Below, in pieces: positions 48,109 to 58,568 of a DNA stretch of 64,000 nt (positions are counted from its first letter, which is position 1; every line of letters starts with the position of its first letter). The position numbers were made by a program, and so were the translations under genes. The notes below the pieces were generated by a model that was given only the letters and a program-made list of their open reading frames with translations, was not told the DNA's origin and made no database searches. The stretch comes from Opisthocomus hoazin (lineage: Eukaryota > Chordata > Aves > Opisthocomiformes > Opisthocomidae), in NCBI RefSeq assembly GCF_030867145.1, contig NC_134421.1, positions 30,821,979 through 30,885,978 on the forward strand, given 5' to 3'.

Positions 48109-48150
48109 ATGGAGACTGTTCCGGTTGACGGGGAGCTTGATAGAAATTCA
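48109..48150 (+). CDS. OSBPL8: OSBPL8 coding exon 2, ORP8 residues 1-14
   Basis: ORP8 is an ER tail-anchored lipid transfer protein that exchanges phosphatidylserine for phosphoinositides (PI4P, PI(4,5)P2) at ER-plasma membrane contacts. This exon encodes METVPVDGELDRNS, resembling the start of mammalian ORP8 as remembered (MEGG..DGEPDRTS). The assignment is made secure by the far better conserved exon 4. The frame leaves in phase 0 and joins exon 3 cleanly. The start lies in a CAGCATGG context with G at +4. No signal peptide is present; membrane anchoring in the family is at the far C-terminus, outside the window. Confidence 0.88.
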
Positions 48151-49072
48151 GTAAGTACCTTAAATGTGGCTTCATGTAATCAGATGAATGTGAAGATGCT
48201 TTTGCAGAGAAATGGTTTGAATTGATATTTTTCTGGTGAATGTGTTTGGAATATCGTGTAGTATCACCCATCATTTGCTAGATTCTCATGGCAAGAGGGA
48301 TGGATGTCAAGAAACATTTGATTCTTAGATTTGATGCTTGGTGTCTCTGAGTCCTAAAAGAAAAAGGTATTATTCCTCTGTCTTACTAATTGTCACTTTA
48401 CTAGTTAGCGACTATGGACAAAAGAAAAAATAATGTTTTTCTTGGTGGAATGAGGAGCAGAAAAGGCAGGAGGAGTGATAATTATATATTATCAGAGTCA
48501 TTTCAGGTGTAAGAGTGTGCTAATTATAAAATTTTGAAGTGGTGAAAATACTAGCTCTTTCTTTCTAAGCACAATTTGCAGGAAAGGCTAGTGGGTACTA
48601 TGACACATAATCATCATAATAATGTTGAAGTTATTTAAGAATTTAATTTTTCCACAAGCTGTGTTGTATGGAAGCATTCTAATAGCTGAAGCAGGAAATG
48701 TTTTTCAGCTTCCAAAGCTGCTTTCTGATGCAAAGCACTGCCTCCCAAAGGCCAAAGAGAGTATCTTTTCTGTAACTGAAAGTGAAGCTCAAGTTTAACA
48801 CCTCTTTAGTGACAAACTTTTATTTGTGATGGTTCAGCTACTACATAGAGCTATTAATTTCATCACGTTTTTTATTACTGTTTTTATCTTGAGTGATGAA
48901 TTTGGAGACAAGCAATTTTTGCAGTGAATTAAGAAAATCCTTGTCTTTTTTTGTGTAATAAACAAATTCGTTGATTTGTTGCAAGGCGAATGCATCTATA
49001 TCCCAGGCACAACATACTATGAGTATCCTCTGTCAGCTGTGCAATAGGATTAAAAAAAAAAAATTAATTCTC

Positions 49073-49232
49073 TCATTATTTCATTTTTCATTTCGTTCTT
49101 TCATTTCATGCTTTTCATTTCATTCTTCCATTTATTTTTGGCCTGTCATTTCATTAATTTAATTTTTTCATTTCATTCTGTAATTTTATTTCATTTTTCT
49201 TTTAATTTCTTCATTTTTCTTTCTTTCATTTG
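49073..49232. repeat. Degenerate TTTCA/TTTCATTC microsatellite
   Basis: About 160 bp is built from imperfect repeats of TTTCATTTCATTC and TTTCATTTTTC, with interruptions. It lies in intron 2, sense strand pyrimidine-rich. Confidence 0.8.
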
Positions 49233-49871
49233 AAGAAAAAAATCCTGTCAATTGAGTTGCTGTGCTCCTTGTTTCCTAAAATAAAAAAGTAACTAAAATG
49301 TTACTTTAAAGTAACTTGAAATGTACTGGTTTTCTTTTTGTGACATGCCTTTATAATAGCAAGATTTTAAGAAGATGTGTTGAAATGAGGCTCTGCATGT
49401 TTTACCAAGTCTGCTTCAGAAGAATGCTAAGTGTAAAGATAGATTGTCTTTCATCCTGTGTGCTTAGGCACCTGAAATGTCATCTCAGAATACTTTTTTT
49501 TAAAACTGATGTTATGCTGTGATTGGCTACTCTAAGCATTTCTTACCAAAATATCATTTAGTGGGGTAATTGTCTATCTCAATTGCATTTACAATGTGAA
49601 GTCTTGTGTGTTGTGCCACAGCTGTTAGAAACACTTCTGAAAGCTGATATACTTGGTTTCGTGTACACCATAGTAAAAACTGAACCTGAAATATTAGAAA
49701 AGCATATACTTTAAGAGAGATTGGACTCGGTAATTCTGAAGACCTTGATTATATGCAGACCCTGACACTTCCCAGAATTTTAAATTTTTTTGAAGGATCA
49801 GGTTTGAGATTTTTCAGTATTCCAGACTTTTACCTGCAATCTGTTTAGGTTTTTGTGGGGTTTTTTTGTCT

Positions 49872-49908
49872 GTTTGTTTGGTTTTTTGTTTTGTTTTGTT
49901 TTGTTTTG
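49872..49908. repeat. (TTTTG)n-type microsatellite
   Basis: Short run of TTTTG units with impure T/G-rich flanks. Confidence 0.75.
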
Positions 49909-52900
49909 AAGTTCCATTTGTCTGATTAAAATTAATGAAATAAGTGAGTTGCAAACATGGGTTGAAGAACACTGATCAACATTTTGCTACATGGTTCAAG
50001 TCCTTTGGGTGTTTTCTAGGAGGTACCTGAAAAAGCCCTTTTTAGATGTGTCAGCTTTATAATGTGTTTTTTGGCTTGTGTGTAAAAGAAAAACAGAGGA
50101 GGAGATCACGGAACATAATATTATGGGCTTTTCTTTCCAGAATCGGTCTAGAGAGAGAAGTCTTATGTGAAATGCTTTTCCTGTCTAATAATCATGCTGA
50201 TGTATACTGTATCTGAACACAAATGTTATGAAAGTGCAGCAAACTATTTTTGTAGTCTGGCACCATTGAAGCAATGTGAAATACTAGACACTTCTGTTTG
50301 AGTTCTTGTTTGAGAACAGTTTTTGCTGATTTTTCTACAAAATAACACTTTATTTTAAACAAGCCTTGCTGTCCGAGATCTCAGAACATTACATGGGAAT
50401 GTTTGGTGTAAACCATTCTTTTTCTAAATGATTTTTTTTAGAAAACTTTCTAGTTGGCTCTAATTTTTACCAAAACATGTATTTCATAAATATGAAATGT
50501 TGCCTTTGATGTAACTTGTACAGTCAGTCCTTGCTATTTAATTACATCAGCAGACATGAAAGTACCTTTTTTCTTGAAGCATAGAATAGAGGTCCTTTTT
50601 ACTGATCAGCTTTGCAGGTCGGATTAGTGGTCCTGAATTTAAATGTAACATGATTCATCTTAGTGATTTACACGTATTAGAGACTGCCTTCAGGAAAAGT
50701 CTGTCTTCAGCGGGATGAAAACTCTAACTTGGCTTTGAAACATGCGTTTAAACTCTATTAAAGAGTTTAGCTGTAGGTTTAGATTGTAAATCTAGTAAGA
50801 ATTTTTTTAAAACTTACCTTTTATAGTGTGAGATTCGGACATGCTAGCATGACATACGTTTTTGCTTTACCCTGACCTTGAACAGGAAAATTATTTTGTT
50901 TCATCGGACCAATTGGTAGATAAAATTTTAGGTTTAGCAGCAGTTGTTATAAGCTTTATTTCTGAGAAATTAATGTCTAAAAATAGTAATTTTCTTAAGC
51001 ATAGAGATACTTTTATATGAAAACAGAATTACGGCTGCTGTCTTATGTGATGGTTTATATTGCTGGTTTTATTCTGTAGTCTTAATCTAAAACTTTACTG
51101 GGTAGAGGGCTAGGTTTTATATGGTTTGGTAGCAACATTTTTAACTAAATGTGCCTCAGGAGAAGCTAAATCAGTCACATAGTGTTGAGAACCTCCCTTG
51201 TCAAAGGGCTTGTTCTGTAATCAAAGTCATCAGGTAAATAAATGTGAAAATAAGGGTAGGCTATGTCTCTGGAAATAAGTGTATGTTCCTCTTAATTTTG
51301 TGTATTTAGAATAAAAATTGTGGGAGGTGATGGACAGGCATGCCCTGAGGGCATTCTTTTCAGAGAAAACCTGAAGTAGTAAAACTGTCATGTTTGTTCC
51401 CTTGGGGGTTTGAATCCCTGATCCACAGAGATGTGAATTGCAGACGATAGAGGTGCAATAGGCTGTTGGAACACGTAGGGGTCTTTTTGGCCGGAATAGT
51501 CTCATTTCAGTATCTTAACATCTTGCGTCAATTATTTAGAAATATATATTCTGCAGGTTTTAGGTAAATACATAGGCCCAAATAGTTCTAATGAAGAGCA
51601 GGGGCTGACCAGCAACGGGGGCAGTTTGGTGTGTAAACAGAATGTCTGTTGGAGAAGATCAGGGACAGACTTAGACAGGCTTGTGTTTCAGCCTCTGGCG
51701 TAGGAGCTGTTTGTACCAGTTCATAGGATTAACCATGCAATGCTAAAATATTTACATAAAACGCCCCTGCATCGTCTCGGGTGACGGGTTGCCCTGCTCT
51801 GTGGTGTCGTGTTGTATCTTGGCCAAGGCTGCTTGAGAGGCAGGCACCGAGACAGGACCTGCTGCAGTGCCTTTGCCCTCGCTGTCTTCAACGCGTGAGT
51901 ATGCGGTGCGGGGGAACATGCTGTCTGAGCCTCGCAACCTTCTGATCTGTCTGTCTGTTAACAATATATTTTTCCAGTTCTCTTGCTTTCCAACTTTTAG
52001 TGTGAAATAAAGCGGACCAGTGCTGAACAGTGGTGTTCCCAGTCCCTCCAGCGGTTGCTGGATCTCTGTACAGCTACTGCAGGTTCCTTTATCTTGCTCT
52101 CTTGTCAGTCACTGTTCTCTTGAATCTAAAACCTCTGTAGGATAATACAGTGCCAGTCCAAACATAAATTGTTTCCTAGCCTGCAATATGTTACCTGTAC
52201 ATTAAAAAGAAACACTTTGCTTTGAAAAACATTGAATTCTTGAATGCCTTTCATGCAGTAGTACCTAAACCTGTCTGGTAAGTTCATGGGTTCTGTTAGC
52301 AGTGTTTCACTTTTTAACCTAAATTTACTCTCTGACAGGGTTAGAAGGTTGTTTGCCAAGTGCACTTGCAATTTATTTTAGCTTCTCTTGTTTAATCCAG
52401 TCCTTTTCCAGAAAGTGCAAAATTATGAGAAAAGGCTTCCCTCATGTTTCCAATGATATGTACTGCAATTGCAGTATTCTCATTGCAGTACTTCACATTT
52501 GCACATTGCAGTCTCAATTTCACACCCCTAGCCAGCTGTGAGGGATAGAAATCCGAGTTTTGAGATCAGAAGTGTAAGACAAGACTCCTGCTTGCTAAGA
52601 TTTTTATTTTTCTTTTTTACTGTCCTACTGTTTAGTGGTGGTAACAGAGAGGCAAGATTGGACCCTCTTTAAAGCAGGGCAAAGATTTCTGTCTTTTATG
52701 GAGCAGAAGTTTTTTCTTTGGGGTAGAGAACATACAGCATATTTTGATTAATTTTATTTTTAAGGAGAAAATGTTCATACTGATCAGTATGCTTCATATC
52801 TCCTCCTTTTCTGTTATTCAGGAGTTTCAAATGTAGTAAATCCTTTAAGACATAGATGAAACTTATCCTACATCTGTACGTGGCTGAGCACAGTGGGATC

Positions 52901-53689
52901 TTAGCCCCGACTGTGGCCTTGGGTAGCAATGATTTATAAAAGATTCCAGATCAAATGTCAGAAAGGAGCAAAGGCTATTACTATCTTAATTATTACCCTG
53001 TAGTGCCTATATTTGATGCATTCTGTGGGACAGAGAAAGTTTTTTATACTGCTCCATCCTTTGGAAATACCTTGATACAAAATGTCCTCTTCAATTTAAG
53101 ACTGCACTGCTTGTCATGCATCCTAAGCAATTTAAAATGTTACCTGTGTTTGTAGATGAACTTGATCTGTGGCTTCTAACTTTGTGTTTGTGTGCAAAAG
53201 CAGTTAGGCTTGGATCTGACATTAGTGAGTGCTTTCACGTTGTCGATTGCTTAAAAGTTTTTGCCTTTCCAAAATGCCTATCTGAAGGTGAAACGGTTTT
53301 GGAAACAATTTTAGTCTTCTGAAAACACTCCAGCTAAAAATGTCTTAAAATATATTGTGTGTCGAGTCATATGAGCGCTAAATTGGTGATGAAGAGGTTC
53401 CACTCAGAATTAGCAATTGGGGCAGTTGCTGTTTACTAACATATACAGTGATGGCTTCTAAGAACGGCTTCTCTATAAACGTGTCAGTTTTGTTGCTTCA
53501 ACGTTTCCAAACTGCTAAGTCTCTTGAGGTCTTCCTTTGGTATTGAGGTGCATGTTGTATTTTAGTTATGAACTAACACTGTTTTCATTGTCCTTCTTTC
53601 CTGCTGCTGCTGCTTTTATGCACTTGCTTCTTCCTGGCCTGGATTTTTTTGTTTGCTGTTCTTCGTTCTTCAATTGTATGTGTACACAG

Positions 53690-53726
53690 CATCATGGTGA
53701 TAACAGAGACTCTCATGGACCATCAA
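53690..53726 (+). CDS. OSBPL8: OSBPL8 coding exon 3 (37-nt micro-exon), residues 15-27
   Basis: The exon is bounded by TGTACACAG| and |GTAAGTGAC. It reads in frame from exon 2 as HHGDNRDSHGPS plus the first base of a threonine codon, so it enters in phase 0 and leaves in phase 1. Remembered mammalian ORP8 has a segment of the same length (LLGDSKDVLGPS) followed by TVV, which supports the exact boundaries. Skipping it would shift the frame. Confidence 0.85.
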
Positions 53727-55051
53727 GTAAGTGACTCCCCTCTCCTACAGTATGTTTGCACATATGTTCATAATAGCATATGTCTTTGCATATAGGCTGC
53801 TGGGCTAAATACCAGGTTTTCTTCTGTATTGTGGTTGAGAAGCTGAAGTAGTGAAAATTTACTGTTGGAAAAGTATGACTCATCTAAATGTTTCCCTACA
53901 TTAAAAGTTTTTTTTTTTAGTTGGAAATGTTTATTCTTCACCTCTCCCAGTCATGACTGGGAAAAAAAATATATTTTAAATTACTTATTTGGAAGAGAAA
54001 AATATATTTGTCAGTTTGAAATGAATCCTTCAAATGTTATTGTAGTATAGATAATAAAGACATGGAAATAATGGTTCAGATACAGTTTTACTTTTGAGCT
54101 TATCTGTTTATAGTGCTATATGGTTCACTTAATTTCAGTAAATCTACATCTTCAGAAATGAACAGGTATATATACTGTAATAGTCAAATAAGGGTTGGAT
54201 CTGGTGTGGTGATAGGGAAAACTTCAGTGTGTGTATATATGTGTGTGCACGCAGCCAAAGACTTATTAGTGCTGTTGGTTTGTAGGTGTTAGTATGGTCA
54301 TATGATTAGCAGAACGACTGCCTGGGATTAAGATTTTGCATATGTGGGGAAGGGAAATGGTGCAGGCACAAATTCTTTCTTTTTGATGAGAAATCTGTGT
54401 AGAAGTAATGGTCTTAGCTGATAGCCCTTATTACAGACATTAAAAAATAATGCAGAATTGAATTATAATAAACCTTTTTCTATATCTGATGTCCTTGTGC
54501 TATTTTCAAGAATGTAGGCACTTTTACATGCTCATTATAGAAACAGAACTGAGAATTTGCCACTTCAGATTTTTTTTTCATAGCTTTATCTGATGAAATA
54601 AATTGGCTGTAAAGACCCCAATTTGTGTTTCTTCTGATGCATGAATCTTAGTGACAAACTATGTATTAGTAATTTGATGGCCAGTATGCCGAAACTGAGT
54701 AAAGTACATATTAACAACTGTAATAGTTCTGTTGGCATTGAAATGTGCCCTCCAAAGAGTTTTGAGGTGGCTTTGATATTTACTAATTGATGTTTCTTCT
54801 CTGCTCATCTTCAAGGAGATAGATGGCATGGGTCTAAACTCACTCAGGTAAAGGAAGGGGTGAACAGAGGTCGTCTTTCTCTTGGATGAGTGCTCTGAAG
54901 GCTGAGTAAAAGTCTAAAAATAAACCACTACTTTGAGGCCTTGGGAAGGAATGGTTGGCAATGTTACTGGATGTCTTGTTGGACTAGTTGAGCGTATGCC
55001 TACAATATGCATCTTTCAAGTTGCAGAGGTGGCACATGAAGCCTAAGAAGA

Positions 55052-55440
55052 ATTAGAATTGTAGAATGGTTTGGGTTGGAAGGGACCTTTAAAGTTCATC
55101 TGGTCCAACCTCCCTGCCATGGGGAGGAACATCTTCCACTGGATCAGTTTGATCAAAGCCCTGTCCAGCCTGACCTTGAACACTTCCAGGGACGGGGCAT
55201 CCACAACTTCCCTGGGCAGCCTGCTCCAGTGCTTCACCACCTTCATCGTAAAAAATTTGTTTTGCATGTCCAATCTAAATCTGTCCTCTTTCAGTTTAAA
55301 ACCATTGCTCCTTGTCCTGTCACTACGGGCCTTGGTAAAAAGTATTTCTCTGTCGTTATTATAAGCCCATTATTATATATATATATATTTATAAATTGAA
55401 AGGCTTCAATAAGATGTCCCTGGAGCCTTCTCTTCTCCCT
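55052..55440 (-). mobile_element. CR1 LINE 3'-end fragment
   Basis: Inverted tail (AGAATTGTAGAATGG), GGTTGGAAGGGACCTTTAAA, CTGGGCAGCCTGCTCCAG, and a stretch matching the RT C-terminus. A (TA)n run (about 55374-55388) lies inside it. It is 5'-truncated and antisense to OSBPL8. Confidence 0.9.
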
Positions 55441-56165
55441 GTGAGGCATTCCCCAGAACATTTTAAAAAATATAAAAATAGTTGAATTTTGGTTGTCCTC
55501 ACCAAAACTCAATAGACAGTGTGAGTGCTTTGAAGATTAGTTGGAAACTGACTGTGGTTTTTGAGGTACACTGCAGGTACATGGGGACACAGGAGTCCAA
55601 AACTTTAAGCTGCAGTCTGGTATTTTGGGGAAATAAGAAAACATGTTTGACTAGTCAAAGTCACTTATTCATGCTAACTTTTATTTCATAAGTAAGCAAG
55701 GTCACAAGAGTAAATGACCGTTGCTCTCTTTCAGTATCACTGTTGGTTTTATTCTGTGAATGTAATGAAATTCCAGGATAAAATAATTCAGTGCTTCAAA
55801 CGAATTCAAAATTAGCTATAGGACCACCAAATATTGTCAGTAAATGGATGACTTAAGTATGTACCATATGTTTTTATAGTGTTTATAAAATCAATTAGAA
55901 GCTATAAATAGCAGCCAAGGAGCCTCTACAAATTACTGAGTTTTCTATTAATATGTACTAATTAAATCTACTGTCTTAAAAAGATCTGCTTCCAAGTGGT
56001 AGATGTTTAATTCAATGGCATCGTGAAAACTCAGATTTGTCACTAGCGTTCCCCCCTTCTTTTTCCTTTCCAAGTACTTTTTCCTTTTTCTTGTAATAGC
56101 TTGCTTTGTTTCTGTCTCTGTCTTTTAAGGTTCCAGAGCTCTTGCCATAAGATACTTATCTTTAA

Positions 56166-56274
56166 TAAGCATAAATTATTATTATATTGTTAGAGAAATA
56201 TATGTTATTATATAAATATGTTGTTATATATTACAATATAGACAATATATTATTATATAAATTTAATAATCTCT
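56166..56274. repeat. AT-rich low-complexity tract
   Basis: About 110 bp of almost pure A/T with many TATTATATAA-type words. Confidence 0.7.
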
Positions 56275-57039
56275 CTTTACAGAGATCATTAAATTCATTA
56301 AGATCCCGTGGATTTTACAGCTGTGATTACACAGGCACCCATAAAACCCAGGCCATTAGTCAGTCTTTTATACAAAAAAGATGAAATCCTCTTACTAATC
56401 TTATTCACTATCCCTGCTCAAAGCAACAGTAATATTCTGCCTTGCCTTGTCTTGCCCCTCACTCTAAAGCAACCATCTGAGCATCAGGATGAGGGATTTT
56501 GAAGGAGGGGGGCAACTTCTTCCTAGTGGCTGCTACAGTTTGGATAGACATTTATGTTCTTAAGTGATTTCTTTCCATTTGTTTAGTATTTTTATAATAC
56601 TTTGTATAAAAAGGAGATTTAAAAACTCTCCTGTGAATCATTCTTCAGCTCTATAGATTGAATTTCTGAAAAGCCCACTTGATTTAAGAAGTTTGTCTTA
56701 AATTCTCAGGCATACAAAGTGCTTACCATGAGATATTCTATCTTAGGCGATACGTAAACTGTGTTTTGTAGGAAAGAAGCCTTTCTGAGAGTGCTAGCGG
56801 TCTTTGCAGGACCCAAATTGAATCTGCAGACTAATGAAGGAGCATGAATTTAATGATGAACTTGAAGCTTGTAATCCTGTGGGTGTTACTGAGTTAACAA
56901 CCCCAAGGTCAGTTCATGCTTTGGTAGAATTTCTGTGCAGAGCTGGTTTATGCTCCAGATTACTTGCCAGTACCTCCTGAGAAATGGTTGTGTCTAGACA
57001 GTTTAAAAAAACCTTTGGAACTTCCAAAGCTTAAAGCTT

Positions 57040-57260
57040 AAAAAAACCCCTTAGCGCGGTGCTGCACGCCGCCCGTTCAGGAGTGAGCCTTGTGCACAGG
57101 TCGCTTGAGAAGAGGTGGTAAGTGCAGCCCCCGCTGTGGAGCGGGCACCCAGCACAGCTGGCAGTGCGGCAGGCGAGGAGCCCACCGCAGAGCTGCAAGC
57201 ACCGGGGCTGGCCAGGCGCTCCCGCCGAGCAGGGCGGGCTGTGCTGTTCTGTCCCTGGGA
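57040..57260 (+). promoter_or_regulatory. OSBPL8: Candidate internal CpG-rich promoter of OSBPL8
   Basis: About 200 bp has roughly 18 CpGs in an otherwise CpG-poor intron. A consensus donor GTG|GTAAGT lies at 57117/57118. It starts about 1.4 kb upstream of exon 4, which contains Met43, the known start of the short ORP8 form. A first exon here spliced to 58431 would make that form. No transcript evidence is available; it could instead be an unmethylated enhancer or a retained GC-rich repeat. Confidence 0.4.
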
Positions 57261-58430
57261 AGAGAAATGGCCAGTGGCTCTTCAAGAGCAGCTTTCAGCC
57301 AGCTGGTTGGAAGTTGGTGCTACTTCAGTGCATCTGCAACTTTTTTAAAACCCAGTGAGTATAGCTCACTGCCCTCGCAGTGACCTGTTTTGTGCGAGCC
57401 TGCTAAGCAGCTGTTTCCTACCCACCTTTTATTTTTCATTTCAGATATTGGTCCTTTCGTGGTCCAGTCCTTTCCCAAGACTTGATCAACTGCCCTGCTC
57501 CCCTCTTTTCCCATACTTGTCGCTGCAGGACAATAGAAAGCTAGTTTGGTGGTACTACAAGAAGAGCAAAGTCAGCCACTACTTTAAAGTAGTGCCTTCT
57601 GGCACTGACAGGCTTGAACTCCGAACTGGTAAAATGAGCTCTTTGCCTTCCTTGTCCATCTCCTCACATATTTTTCCTGAGCAGCAGTCTGCATAGCATA
57701 TAGTTTGTCTGGAGCAGAGCTTTAGATGGTTTATCAGATGTAGAAAAATAGTACAGGTGGGTATCCTGTCATCCTTTCATTCTTCATACTGCCTTGTGTT
57801 TATGCTAGGCTTTGTTGAAAAATGTTGCCGTTGCTGTAATAATAGTAGAAATAAAGCTACGAAGTGGGCCTCTGTACTTCTCAAATTTCATCCAGAAAAT
57901 GGAACATTTTGTTTAGACTAGATCTGCTGAACTTCTAAAACTGTGAGAGGAAAGCTTGAGAACTCTTAAAATGAGCTGCGTCATAAGTTCCAATCTTTTA
58001 GGCCATGTACGCACATACGTTCATCTTAGCTTTCTGGGATGGTGGCATAGCTTGATCTGGCGAGCTGTTTCCTGGGCTGTCTGTGTTGTGGCTAGTTAAA
58101 CCAGGAACTATCACAAAAGTGGTGAAGAAAGCAGGATTTCAGAAGTTGTGTACCAGCTGAGTGCTGTATCTGTATTCAGTAGCAACCTTTCCTACCTCCT
58201 CCTAGTTTTTGTTTTCATCTTCTGCCTCTTGTCATAGACCAGTCTTGTCGGCTCCTTTCTGCTGTCCCCTCTAAAGCAAATCTCTGGTTTTGAAATCCTC
58301 ATTTTCTAGAATGAAAAATTTTGCAAGACAGCATTTGAATACCAGTTTCATAAATAGCAGTGAGGTTGTTAATAGAAATCTATGCACAAGCACATAACAT
58401 CATTGAATGAGCATCCATTTTGTGTTTCAG

Positions 58431-58568
58431 CAGTGGTAACAAACAGCGATGAATCACAGCTTTTAACTCCAGGAAAAATGAGCCAGCGCCAGGGGAAGGA
58501 AGCCTATTTTACTCCAACCAAAGAGTTACTCCAGCCATCTCTGAGCCCAGGAACCACCCACAGCCATG
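58431..58568 (+). CDS. OSBPL8: OSBPL8 coding exon 4, residues 27-73
   Basis: The exon is bounded by TGTGTTTCAG| and |GTAAGACAA, 138 nt, entering in phase 1 and leaving in phase 1. It encodes the most conserved part of the ORP8 N-terminus: NSDESQLLTPGKMSQRQGKE, then a Thr/Pro/Ser-rich tail ending HSHG. Met43 (ATG 58478-58480, A at -3) is the known initiator of the short isoform. The region is low-complexity and probably disordered, N-terminal to the PH domain, which is beyond the right edge. The acceptor is a tandem CAGCAG; use of the second AG removes one codon. Confidence 0.93.

Larger units (their letters stand above)
48045..48150 (+). other. OSBPL8: OSBPL8 exon 2 (end of 5' UTR and start codon)
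   Basis: The exon follows a strong polypyrimidine tract and CTAG acceptor, and ends at a consensus donor TCA|GTAAGT. The first 64 nt are untranslated and hold a four-codon upstream ORF. The last 42 nt are coding and end in phase 0. Confidence 0.88.
48151..53689 (+). other. OSBPL8: OSBPL8 intron 2
   Basis: The 5.5-kb GT-AG intron contains a degenerate TTTCA-rich microsatellite (49073-49232) and a (TTTTG)n tract (about 49880-49908). No transposon or extra exon was recognised. Confidence 0.8.
53727..58430 (+). other. OSBPL8: OSBPL8 intron 3
   Basis: The 4.7-kb GT-AG intron contains a CR1 fragment (55052-55440), an AT-rich tract (about 56170-56272) and a CpG-rich patch (57050-57260) that may be an alternative promoter. 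Confidence 0.8.
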
